This document shows, piece by piece, positions 1 to 5,050 of a stretch of 6,386 nt of DNA. The notes under the pieces are model-generated. The model saw only the letters and a list, made by a program, of their open reading frames with translations. It searched no databases and had not been told where the DNA came from. The first letter of the stretch is position 1, and each line of letters begins with the position of its first letter. The stretch spans positions 1 to 6,386 of the forward strand of contig JAAUPU010000186.1 in assembly GCA_012032975.1 (NCBI GenBank), read 5' to 3'. The translations under genes were made by a program, and so were the position numbers. Source of the stretch: Caldilineaceae bacterium. Lineage in GTDB: Bacteria; Chloroflexota; Anaerolineae; Caldilineales; Caldilineaceae.

Positions 1-2
1 GT

Positions 3-509
3 TCCTCAGCAATCTGCGCACGACAAGGCGGCGCCCCGCAACCGATTTCGGCGTGGAGCGACAATGCAACCCCGAGCACGTCGGAACCCCCGCGCCGAGA
101 TTGGCACTCGATGCGGGCACGCGAAATCGCCCAGGGGTTCAACGTGTCCAGTCACGTGAGGTCGGCCTGCGATGCGGTGACCATACGATCGAGCGTGGTT
201 GCCGCCGCCCCGCTGTCGATCGAGGACGAGCGGATCGCGTCGATCATGCAAGCCATGAGCAAATATGCAGTGCGGGCTGAAGAGCGCGGCAAGTTATTGA
301 ACAATCTGGCTGTTCACTTTGCCGAAAGCGGCCGGACCGAGTTGGCGTTGGAACATTATCGCGATGCGCTTGCGGTTTTGAAAACCGCCGGACCGCAACG
401 CTTTGAACTCGCCCGTCAGGTATTAGGGCACATGAGCGCTGTTTGCCGAACGGCCGGCTTCGCCGAAGCCGACGAATACACGGCGATGCAACAATATGTG
501 TTGCCATGA
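3..509 (+). CDS. TPR-type protein, C-terminal part (5' end off window)
   Basis: The frame is open from the left edge, so this is probably the 3' end of a longer gene; internal ATG codons at 111 and 246 are alternative starts if the gene is short. The recognisable part is the last ~85 residues: a helical segment beginning MSKYAVRAEERGKLLNNLA, followed by a TPR-like helix pair (LAVHFAESGRTELALEHYRDALAVL), then a second amphipathic helix pair (FELARQVLGHMSAV...FAEADEY). TPR units mediate protein-protein contact; no enzymatic domain is visible. The first ~70 residues are low-confidence coding, Arg/Pro/Ser-rich with no recognised motif. The TGA at 507-509 lies 15 nt before a lipoprotein start with its own ribosome binding site, so the two look like one rightward operon. 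This block is cut off from the rest of the window by the junction near 620. Confidence 0.55.
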   Translation, partial: SSAICARQGGAPQPISAWSDNATPSTSEPPRRDWHSMRAREIAQGFNVSSHVRSACDAVTIRSSVVAAAPLSIEDERIASIMQAMSKYAVRAEERGKLLNNLAVHFAESGRTELALEHYRDALAVLKTAGPQRFELARQVLGHMSAVCRTAGFAEADEYTAMQQYVLP

Positions 510-512
510 AAT

Positions 513-518
513 GAGGAG
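513..518 (+). promoter_or_regulatory. Shine-Dalgarno site for the lipoprotein start at 525
   Basis: GAGGAG sits 6 nt before the ATG at 525. This is the best ribosome binding site on the left side of the window. It is a main reason to take the short lipoprotein-like ORF as a real gene start rather than a shadow of the acyltransferase gene on the other strand. Confidence 0.65.
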
Positions 519-524
519 CGTCCG

Positions 525-845
525 ATGTTGCGATTTCCAAGAGCGATATCTCTCGCGGCCGTTTGCTGGCTGGCGATTTCGGCGGCCTGCACGCGCGAGG
601 CTGCCGGTGCGCCGATAAGTCACGCGGGAACGACGGGCGCGCCCGTCTGCATCGCCAATCGCGCCGCGCCCGATTTCCCCCGCTGTAGCACGCCGGCGCG
701 ACTGCGGGTGCCCTCCGGGTACATGCCAAGCATCTTCCCAGATTTGACAACCTCCACTGCCCCTTCGATCGCGTCCTGGTCGCGGGCGCCTCTGCGCACT
801 GGGAAGACGCCTCCCCACTGCAATATCTTGGAGATGATAGGGTGA
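525..845 (+). pseudogene. Lipoprotein or secreted protein start, broken after ~32 residues
   Basis: The ATG follows a GAGGAG Shine-Dalgarno and the preceding TPR gene by 15 nt. Residues 1-22 form a classic export signal: positively charged MLRFPR, a hydrophobic core (AISLAAVCWLAI), then SAAC as an imperfect lipobox with Cys22 as the possible lipidation site, followed by TREAAG. From about residue 33 (position ~621) the frame runs antisense through the conserved part of the acyltransferase gene, including the YPEGTRSR and NHX4D regions, so residues ~33-106 are very unlikely to be real protein. I read this as a genuine 5' gene start joined to unrelated DNA. The mature product cannot be identified. 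The ORF end at 845 is given only as the formal stop. Confidence 0.5.
612..626. other. Breakpoint joining two unrelated gene fragments
   Basis: To the left, a rightward signal-peptide gene loses sense at about residue 30-34. To the right, a leftward PlsC-type acyltransferase loses its C-terminus straight after its conserved Val-Val-Pro (codons at 626-634) and stops at 620-622. Reading past that stop in all three leftward frames gives nothing like a PlsC tail. Two truncated genes meeting tail-into-head at one point indicate a rearrangement or a chimeric assembly. The exact base cannot be fixed from one sequence. Confidence 0.6.
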
Positions 846-1072
846 ATTTGAAAGGCTTCGATCTTGGCCATGAAGTAGATCTGGCGCTGCGTGCCCCAGG
901 CCAGCAAGAGAAAATCGGGGCCGCGATTGTGATTGCAGGTCAGGATGCACCCGCCCTGGCGAGGCACATGCTCGCCACCGTAGACCTGTAGATTGCAGAA
1001 GATGCGCCGGAAGAAGATCGCTAGAAAATATCCACCCTTCCAAATGAACGACGCATCCTGGGGAAGTTTCAC
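620..1072 (-). CDS. 1-acyl-sn-glycerol-3-phosphate acyltransferase (PlsC family), C-terminally truncated
   Basis: PlsC-type enzymes transfer an acyl group to lysophosphatidic acid at the membrane in phospholipid synthesis. The family's motifs are visible in order: motif I NHNRGPD (residues 47-53, NHX4D with catalytic His48 and Asp53), motif II VFPVRRG (89-95), motif III YPEGTRSR (118-125, substrate binding), and the start of motif IV GAPVVP (145-149). An N-terminal hydrophobic stretch (GGYFLAIFFRRIF) suits membrane association. The protein then stops at residue 150, whereas family members are usually about 200-250 residues, so the C-terminal ~50-90 residues are missing at the junction near 620. 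The start is GTG at 1072 with only a weak AGG upstream. It lies 27 nt downstream of the SirB1-like gene on the same strand, probably co-transcribed. The catalytic motifs survive, but folding without the tail is doubtful. Confidence 0.85.
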   Translation of the reverse strand: MKLPQDASFIWKGGYFLAIFFRRIFCNLQVYGGEHVPRQGGCILTCNHNRGPDFLLLAWGTQRQIYFMAKIEAFQIHPIISKILQWGGVFPVRRGARDQDAIEGAVEVVKSGKMLGMYPEGTRSRAGVLQRGKSGAARLAMQTGAPVVPA

Positions 1073-1099
1073 AGTGGGGCCTATCGTGGACAGCGTGTG

Positions 1100-1999
1100 C
1101 TAGTTGAGGCGCGTGCGCATCTCTTCAATGCGATTGAAGGTGTCGAACAACTGGCGCTCCTGGTCATCCAGAATCTGCTCCAGTTCCACCTGTTCCTCTT
1201 CGATGCCGAGCGCCAGGCCCAATTGACCGGTGAGGAAGAAGTAGCGACGGAGATCGCGCGAGGCTGGTTCGAATTCCTGTAGCTCCAGGTGAAGCAGCGC
1301 GCGCTCTTGCCAGGGCAGCGGATTCAACGGTGTCAGGGCAAGCGAGAAATCCAGCGTGCGCGTGGCCATTACATAATTTTGCTCGGCAAGGTAGACATTG
1401 CGCAGGTTGTTGAGGATCCGTTGAGCGACGAGAGCCGCAGTCATTGGGCGAAAGGCCGCCGCGGATAGCTGAATCGACTGGCCGAAGATCGATGAGAGGT
1501 AGGTCGAAACGGTTTCGGGCAGCAGTAGCTGACCATTGAAGGCATCCAGCAGCCATTCCCCCTCGCTGTCCCGATAGCGGGCCATGAAGTGGTTCGGAAA
1601 ACCAATGCCGTCGACCTCCGCGCCCAACCGCCTGCCTACCGCCATGCAGACCAGACTCAGCATGATCGGCAACCCGGTCCGCCGATCCAGCACGTCGCTG
1701 AGAAAGCTGTTCTGGCTTTCGTAGTAATTTTCCCGATTTCCCAAGAAACCCATCTCTTCACAGAGCGTCCGCAGCAGATAGTTAGGTCGCGCTTTACCCA
1801 GTGGCTGGGCCTCGTAACCGGCCCGCATCTGCGCCGCGATCCGATCCAGCCGATCGATGTACACATCCACGGACAAATCGGGATTGCCCAACCCAGAAAT
1901 GGCCAGAGCGAGTCGCTCTGGCGCGGGACTTGGCTTCTGAAGTTCCTGGCGGAAGAGCGCCAGGTAGGGCAACAACTCATCCACGGACGGCTGCTCCAT
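1100..1999 (-). CDS. SirB1-like transglutaminase-core protein with C-terminal TPR
   Basis: A 299-residue protein, the normal size for the SirB1/Transglut_core2 plus TPR family. Residues ~30-180 carry the core: NSFLSDVLDRRTGLPIMLSL (97-116), GFPNHFMARY (133-142) and LLDAFNGQLLLP (150-161), matching the family's xSFLxxVLxRRxGxPIxLS, GFPGHFxVR and DxFNGG patterns. His137 and Asp152 are in place for a transglutaminase-type dyad. I cannot place a catalytic Cys at the usual spot; Cys118 lies further along the helix, so a non-catalytic or altered role is possible. Residues ~190-260 form TPR-like helices (ILNNLRNVYLAEQNYVMATRTL, ERALLHLELQEFEPASRDL). The cellular function of SirB1 homologues is poorly defined. 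There is no good Shine-Dalgarno before ATG 1999, which suggests translational coupling to the upstream gene; that gene's frame overlaps this one by 343 nt. Confidence 0.88.
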   Translation of the reverse strand: MEQPSVDELLPYLALFRQELQKPSPAPERLALAISGLGNPDLSVDVYIDRLDRIAAQMRAGYEAQPLGKARPNYLLRTLCEEMGFLGNRENYYESQNSFLSDVLDRRTGLPIMLSLVCMAVGRRLGAEVDGIGFPNHFMARYRDSEGEWLLDAFNGQLLLPETVSTYLSSIFGQSIQLSAAAFRPMTAALVAQRILNNLRNVYLAEQNYVMATRTLDFSLALTPLNPLPWQERALLHLELQEFEPASRDLRRYFFLTGQLGLALGIEEEQVELEQILDDQERQLFDTFNRIEEMRTRLN

Positions 2000-3804
2000 T
2001 CGATCTGCTGCTCTTGACGCGCGATTTGACGGTTGGCTGGGTCTGGCTTTCGGAACGGGCCAGGGTGCGTTTGGCGTGTGATCTCCTGTTGGAGCACCCT
2101 CCGCAACACGGCGATCGAGGTCGCATAGGTCGCGTCGACGCCGAAGAAGCTGAGGCTCTTGCTCAACAGCATCTGCCGCCGGCTGATCGGCGTGTCGCTG
2201 GCGTAGTGGATCAGCCCCAGGTCATAGGGTGCGTTGATGAACAGGTTGACAATCTCATTGATGGGATAGCGCTTTGGATAGATGTCTTCGTAGATGCTGC
2301 TCAGATATGGACCCGCTTCCATTTCGATGTCCGTATATCCTTCTTCGTAGAAGACATGCATGAACTCACGGTTCTGGAGGATGGTGCCGCGCACGGTGAC
2401 CGCCTTCTGATTGTCGAAGACCGTTCCATATTTGAGATAGGGCGCCACATCGTGGGCCGTGAAGCAGTTGCGGAAGAGATAGGTGTTGCGCGAGTGTTCG
2501 TCGAAGACCACGTTGGGGATCATCACATCGCCCACGCGACCATTGAGCGTGGCCGCCTTCCCCAAGATGTAGACGCCCAGGATCGGCCCGACGGCTGTGC
2601 TGACCTGGCTGAAGATATGGTAGGCGGCCATGCCAAGCGGATAGTCGATGTTGATGATCAGCGCATCGCTGGCGCCCAACAGCGCCCATTCTTCTTCGTC
2701 AAAGCATTGGAGCCGAGGGTCGAGCCATTTGGGGCGCAGCGCGTTGAGCTGGATCACCTGGCCTTCCACATCCAGGTTGTGGGGGTCGGTGATATGGATG
2801 ACGCCCGCCTTTTTCTCGCGCTTGACAGCCCGCTCGTAGAGCTTGTCGCCATGCTGGTGATTGCGGAAGTAGAGGCGCGAGACATAGTAGAGGAAATTGC
2901 CCAGCGCGCCGATGTCGTCCGCCGGCATGGACTGGTATTCTGCCCAAAGATTCTCTGGATTCTCACGCTCGACGAAATCGATCAACTCATCCTTGATCGA
3001 CCAGGCCGTGCCACAGACCAGGTTGACCATGCTGTGGGGATTGCTGCTCATGAAGTAGATCGGCCGGCGCCCAAAGTCGATCTGCGTGCAGGATGCGTCG
3101 AACTTTCCCCACCAATGCTGGACGCTGCGTCGATAGTCGCTGAGACCGCTGCCGAGCACCACGACGCGCAGGTCGAGCCTTGCTTTGGCCGCGCGTCGCA
3201 GATTGTCCACCAGTTGGCGACCGGGCCAGACCTGGCACAATTTGGTGAAATCGTCCGCGTCCAGTTCCAGCGCATTGCGCACCCGTTCGAGCAGTTCCAC
3301 CGGCACAAAAGGCTCGACGTCGGTGGCATTTTGAAACAGGTTGTGGAGATCGTTGGCGTTGAGTTTTTGATAGATCTTGTTCCACTCGATCTGGAAAGTG
3401 GTGAGACATGGGATCAGGTCGTCGATGTCGCTGACGCTGGCGATATACGCGGCCAGCGTCTTGCTCTCCGGGTTATAGTAGAGTTTGCGCCGCCGCGCCC
3501 GCGCCTTGACCTCGTTCCATTTGTTCAGGTCGTATCCCTTGCGACGGAAGACTTCGTCCATCTGCCCCAGCACCATCAGCGACGTGATGGAAATGCAGTC
3601 GGGCAAGCGCAGCGCGCAATAGCTCAGCGCCGAGACATCCAGCACGGGCTGCGCGGCGAGCTGATGCAGATTCGAGTTCATGGCCGCGTGGGTCTCTTCC
3701 AGGCTGCGCACGCGAATCGGCTCGCTGCTGCGCAGTAGCGAGTAGTAGGTGCGTATGTACAGCTCGATCTCTTCGTTGATGACGATTGGCGGCGTTCGGT
3801 CCAT
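1657..3804 (-). CDS. Large uncharacterised protein with nucleoside-phosphorylase-like C-terminal half; stop probably lost
   Basis: The ATG at 3804 has a strong AAGGAG 4 nt upstream. Residues 1-~200 are mostly helical (EEIELYIRTYYSLLRSSEPI near the N-terminus, then LEETHAAMNSNLHQLA) with no known catalytic motif. Residues ~210-270 have a beta-rich DLRVVVLGSGLSDYRR segment. Residues ~375-545 resemble the nucleoside phosphorylase/nucleosidase fold: ALIINIDYPLGMAAYHIFSQ (381-400), GKAATLNGRVGDVMIPNVV (415-433), a DIEMEAGPYLS segment (492-502) like the ribose-binding Glu-Met-Glu motif, and YASDTPI (534-540) like the Ser-Asp motif. I believe this is the family catalogued as DUF6909, but that name is from memory and unverified. 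Function is unknown; nucleoside or nucleotide binding is inferred. Past residue ~600 the ORF reads through the SirB1 gene out of frame, giving a Trp/Cys/Arg-rich tail that is almost certainly not native. The reliable gene is about 2000-3804. It is first in a leftward operon with SirB1 and PlsC. Confidence 0.75.
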   Translation of the reverse strand: MDRTPPIVINEEIELYIRTYYSLLRSSEPIRVRSLEETHAAMNSNLHQLAAQPVLDVSALSYCALRLPDCISITSLMVLGQMDEVFRRKGYDLNKWNEVKARARRRKLYYNPESKTLAAYIASVSDIDDLIPCLTTFQIEWNKIYQKLNANDLHNLFQNATDVEPFVPVELLERVRNALELDADDFTKLCQVWPGRQLVDNLRRAAKARLDLRVVVLGSGLSDYRRSVQHWWGKFDASCTQIDFGRRPIYFMSSNPHSMVNLVCGTAWSIKDELIDFVERENPENLWAEYQSMPADDIGALGNFLYYVSRLYFRNHQHGDKLYERAVKREKKAGVIHITDPHNLDVEGQVIQLNALRPKWLDPRLQCFDEEEWALLGASDALIINIDYPLGMAAYHIFSQVSTAVGPILGVYILGKAATLNGRVGDVMIPNVVFDEHSRNTYLFRNCFTAHDVAPYLKYGTVFDNQKAVTVRGTILQNREFMHVFYEEGYTDIEMEAGPYLSSIYEDIYPKRYPINEIVNLFINAPYDLGLIHYASDTPISRRQMLLSKSLSFFGVDATYATSIAVLRRVLQQEITRQTHPGPFRKPDPANRQIARQEQQIEWSSRPWMSCCPTWRSSARNFRSQVPRQSDSLWPFLGWAIPICPWMCTSIGWIGSRRRCGPVTRPSHWVKRDLTICCGRSVKRWVSWEIGKITTKARTAFSATCWIGGPGCRSC

Positions 3805-3808
3805 GCTG

Positions 3809-3814
3809 CTCCTT
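3809..3814 (-). promoter_or_regulatory. Shine-Dalgarno site for the large leftward gene
   Basis: Read on the minus strand this is AAGGAG, 4 nt before the ATG at 3804. It fixes the start of the large uncharacterised gene and argues against downstream starts. Confidence 0.7.
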
Positions 3815-3843
3815 GGTCTATGGCCCAGTGCGACTTAGGCACG

Positions 3844-3849
3844 AGTATA
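3844..3849 (-). promoter_or_regulatory. Candidate -10 hexamer (TATACT) for the leftward operon
   Basis: TATACT on the minus strand would start transcription near 3836, giving a leader of about 32 nt that contains the AAGGAG site. No good -35 is present at 16-18 nt spacing (the 17-nt position reads GTGCGA). The palindrome at 3861-3894 overlaps where a -35 would sit. Inferred from sequence only. Confidence 0.4.
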
Positions 3850-3860
3850 TCATGCTTGAC

Positions 3861-3894
3861 GCACCTTCGCACGCGAATTGGCGTCGGAGGGTGC
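3861..3894. repeat. 34-nt imperfect palindrome between divergent genes
   Basis: Outer arms GCACCTTC (3861-3868) and GGAGGGTGC (3886-3894) pair with one G-T, and inner arms ACGC (3871-3874) and GCGT (3881-3884) pair around a GAATTG loop. In all, 12 of 14 arm positions pair, counting the G-T. It is centred at 3877.5 and overlaps the expected -35 region of the leftward promoter. It could be an operator for a dimeric repressor, or an RNA hairpin only if transcription crosses it. There is no U-run, so it is not a standard terminator. Confidence 0.45.
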
Positions 3895-3920
3895 ATCAGA
3901 TGGCGGGGCACGATGGGATG

Positions 3921-3958
3921 ACATGAGCCATGATCTGCGCAACGAGGGACGCTCATGT
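3921..3958. promoter_or_regulatory. Spaced inverted repeat ACATGAGC...GCTCATGT upstream of the Crp-like gene
   Basis: Two perfect 8-nt inverted half-sites lie at 3921-3928 and 3951-3958, separated by 22 nt; their centres are 30 bp apart, about three helical turns. The right half-site directly precedes the TATACT hexamer at 3961, so a protein bound here would block or position polymerase. This is a candidate operator; the binding protein is unknown. Confidence 0.4.
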
Positions 3959-3960
3959 TG

Positions 3961-3966
3961 TATACT
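3961..3966 (+). promoter_or_regulatory. Candidate -10 (TATACT) for a near-leaderless Crp-like transcript
   Basis: TATACT ends 7 nt before the ATG at 3974, so the predicted transcript would begin at or next to the start codon. There is no Shine-Dalgarno before this ATG, which fits leaderless translation. No convincing -35 is seen. The hexamer is identical to the one facing the other way at 3844-3849. Confidence 0.4.
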
Positions 3967-3973
3967 TCCTGGC

Positions 3974-4387
3974 ATGGAAACCTCACTCGACAAGTTTCGC
4001 GCCATCGCGTTCTTGAACGGCCTTGACGATGCAACGCTGCTAGAGCTGGCTCAAGGCGCAGTCTGGCGGGAGTTTGCATCCGGTGCAGTACTTTTTCTGG
4101 AAGGCGAGGCCGCGTCCGCCATCTATTATCTGGAATTTGGTTGGGTCAAAGTGATGAAGAGTTCGACGGACGGACGCGAACAGATCTTGCGTTTCCTTGG
4201 GCCGGGAGAGACCTTCAATGAATTGGGCGTCTTTGCCAACAAGAGCAATCCGGCGACGGCGATGGCGCTTGAAACGGTTGGCGTCTGGTTGATCCCGCGG
4301 GAGGCTGATAGCGTGCAACTCGAACCATTTTTTTTCGCCTGTCTCGATTCGGCCGTTCCAAGATTTTCAACCCTCCCCAACCTGTAG
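3974..4387 (+). CDS. Crp/Fnr-type regulator fragment: cyclic-nucleotide-binding domain only
   Basis: From METSLDKF the protein follows the N-terminal sensor domain of Crp/Fnr regulators: an entry helix (FRAIAFLNGLDDATLLELAQ, residues ~6-25), then the beta-barrel with FASGAVLFLEGEAASAIYYLEFGWVKVMKSS and REQILRFLGPGETFNELGVF (family pattern GExFGExxxF), ending at TVGVWLIPREA. A full regulator would continue with a dimerisation helix and a C-terminal helix-turn-helix to ~220-230 residues. Here only ~25 unrelated residues (SVQLEPFFFACLDSAVPRF) follow, and the protein stops at 138, with its TAG inside the GTAGGGG repeat arm. No reading frame downstream restores a helix-turn-helix. ATG 3974 is chosen over the ATG at 3878 because homology begins there and the upstream extension covers the regulatory region. 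It probably cannot bind DNA; a stand-alone sensor domain is the alternative. Confidence 0.75.
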   Translation: METSLDKFRAIAFLNGLDDATLLELAQGAVWREFASGAVLFLEGEAASAIYYLEFGWVKVMKSSTDGREQILRFLGPGETFNELGVFANKSNPATAMALETVGVWLIPREADSVQLEPFFFACLDSAVPRFSTLPNL

Positions 4388-4432
4388 GGGTGACGGGCGA
4401 ATCAACGGGTGCCCTTTTGGGCGCGCCCCTAC
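4384..4432. repeat. Intergenic inverted-repeat element with GTAGGGG/CCCCTAC ends
   Basis: The ends GTAGGGG (4384-4390) and CCCCTAC (4426-4432) are perfect inverted repeats. Inside, GCCC-TTTT-GGGC (4411-4422) forms a second hairpin, with GGGT before it and GCGCCC after it extending the pairing weakly. Short elements with these ends are, from memory, abundant between genes in Chloroflexota genomes; copy number here cannot be checked. The element supplies the stop codon of the Crp-like fragment (TAG at 4385-4387). It may also act as a folded 3' end for that transcript. Confidence 0.6.
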
Positions 4433-4612
4433 GAGATGAGGGATTTATTTCATAGGATCAGCCTTAGTTCGCGTCTGTGCGCGCCCTATCGTCAAGGCGC
4501 TACGCCAGCCGTCCTAATAACATTCATTTCCCAATGGTCGAGTACCGCATCGACGGCAATACTGAACCAGGCATCCGATATGCAGTTTCTTCACCAACAA
4601 GAGGGAATCGGT
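4388..4612 (+). other. Non-coding gap between the Crp-like fragment and the membrane protein
   Basis: Apart from the GTAGGGG element at its left end, this 225-nt stretch holds no supported gene. A frame open from 4409 into the membrane protein gives an N-terminal extension without hydrophobic or conserved character. A small hairpin GGCG-CTA-CGCC lies at 4496-4506. I see no convincing -35/-10 pair; TAATAA near 4516 is the only AT-rich hexamer of note. Confidence 0.4.
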
Positions 4613-5014
4613 ATGAAGACAGACAGATCGACTCGTTCGCACTGGATATCGACAGTGTCCATCGTTGCCATTTTGTTTGGACTGCTTACGATTGTATCTG
4701 GGGGGCTGACGCTCTTCAACGCCGAGGCTCAACAACTTGCTGGCAACTTCGTGCCGTTTGTACTCTGGTTCAACTTCTTGGCTGGCTTTGCGTATGTCGT
4801 TGCGGGGATTGGGTTGTGGTCCATGCGGCGCTGGTCGATATGGCTCTCAATTGCGATTGCCGTTGCCACCCTCGTTGTATTCGCTGCATTTGGCCTACGG
4901 GTCTGGGCCGGCGGTAGCTACGAGATGCGCACTGTTGCCGCGATGGGCCTGCGCGCAATAATCTGGATTGCGGTTTCGTTTGTGGCCTACAACAAACTGG
5001 ACCCAAGAAGTTGA
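4613..5014 (+). CDS. Small four-helix membrane protein, function unknown
   Basis: The start ATG 4613 is preceded by GAGG at 4601-4604 (8-nt spacing); the frame is open back to 4409 but that extension looks non-coding. The 133-residue product has a short charged N-terminus (MKTDRSTRSHW) and four predicted membrane spans: ISTVSIVAILFGLLTIVSGG (~11-30), FVPFVLWFNFLAGFAYVVAG (~45-64), WSIWLSIAIAVATLVVFAAF (~73-92) and VAAMGLRAIIWIAVSFVAY (~107-126), with positive loops (RR after span 2). No catalytic or metal-binding motif is evident. It is convergent with the NnrS-like gene, with stops 36 nt apart. The family is not recognised; many small inner-membrane proteins share this layout. Confidence 0.75.
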   Translation: MKTDRSTRSHWISTVSIVAILFGLLTIVSGGLTLFNAEAQQLAGNFVPFVLWFNFLAGFAYVVAGIGLWSMRRWSIWLSIAIAVATLVVFAAFGLRVWAGGSYEMRTVAAMGLRAIIWIAVSFVAYNKLDPRS

Positions 5015-5030
5015 AGCCTGAATGCGCCCG

Positions 5031-5050
5031 GTAATCCGATCCCGGATGAC
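5031..5050. terminator. Weak hairpin between convergent genes
   Basis: GTAATCCG (5031-5038) and CGGATGAC (5043-5050) pair at 7 of 8 positions around an ATCC loop, between the TGA at 5012-5014 and the opposing TAG at 5050-5052. No T-run follows on either strand, so it is at best a weak bidirectional terminator. Confidence 0.3.

Noticed and set aside
423..1043. 206-residue leftward ORF bridging the junction
   Set aside because: It reads the acyltransferase gene in the wrong frame and is Arg-rich without motifs; the PlsC motifs are in the other frame.
1801..3738. 645-residue rightward ORF
   Set aside because: It lies entirely antisense to the large leftward gene and has no ribosome binding site, conserved motif or plausible protein character; it is a GC-driven mirror frame.
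3878..3973. N-terminal extension of the Crp-like protein from the ATG at 3878
   Set aside because: It would cover the inverted repeats and the TATACT hexamer, has no homology to the family, and the sensor-domain similarity starts at 3974.
4294..4335. CCCGCGGG palindrome followed by an 8-T run as a terminator
   Set aside because: The palindrome is about 26 nt from the T-run, has no loop and lies inside the coding region; no stem abuts the T-run.
4479..4491. GCGCGCCCTATCG, near-copy of the right end of the GTAGGGG element
   Set aside because: The match is short and GC-rich with a mismatch in the diagnostic CCCCTAC end and no partner arm.
4409..4612. N-terminal extension of the small membrane protein
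   Set aside because: It begins inside the GTAGGGG repeat and shows no conserved or hydrophobic character; the ATG at 4613 has a GAGG site.
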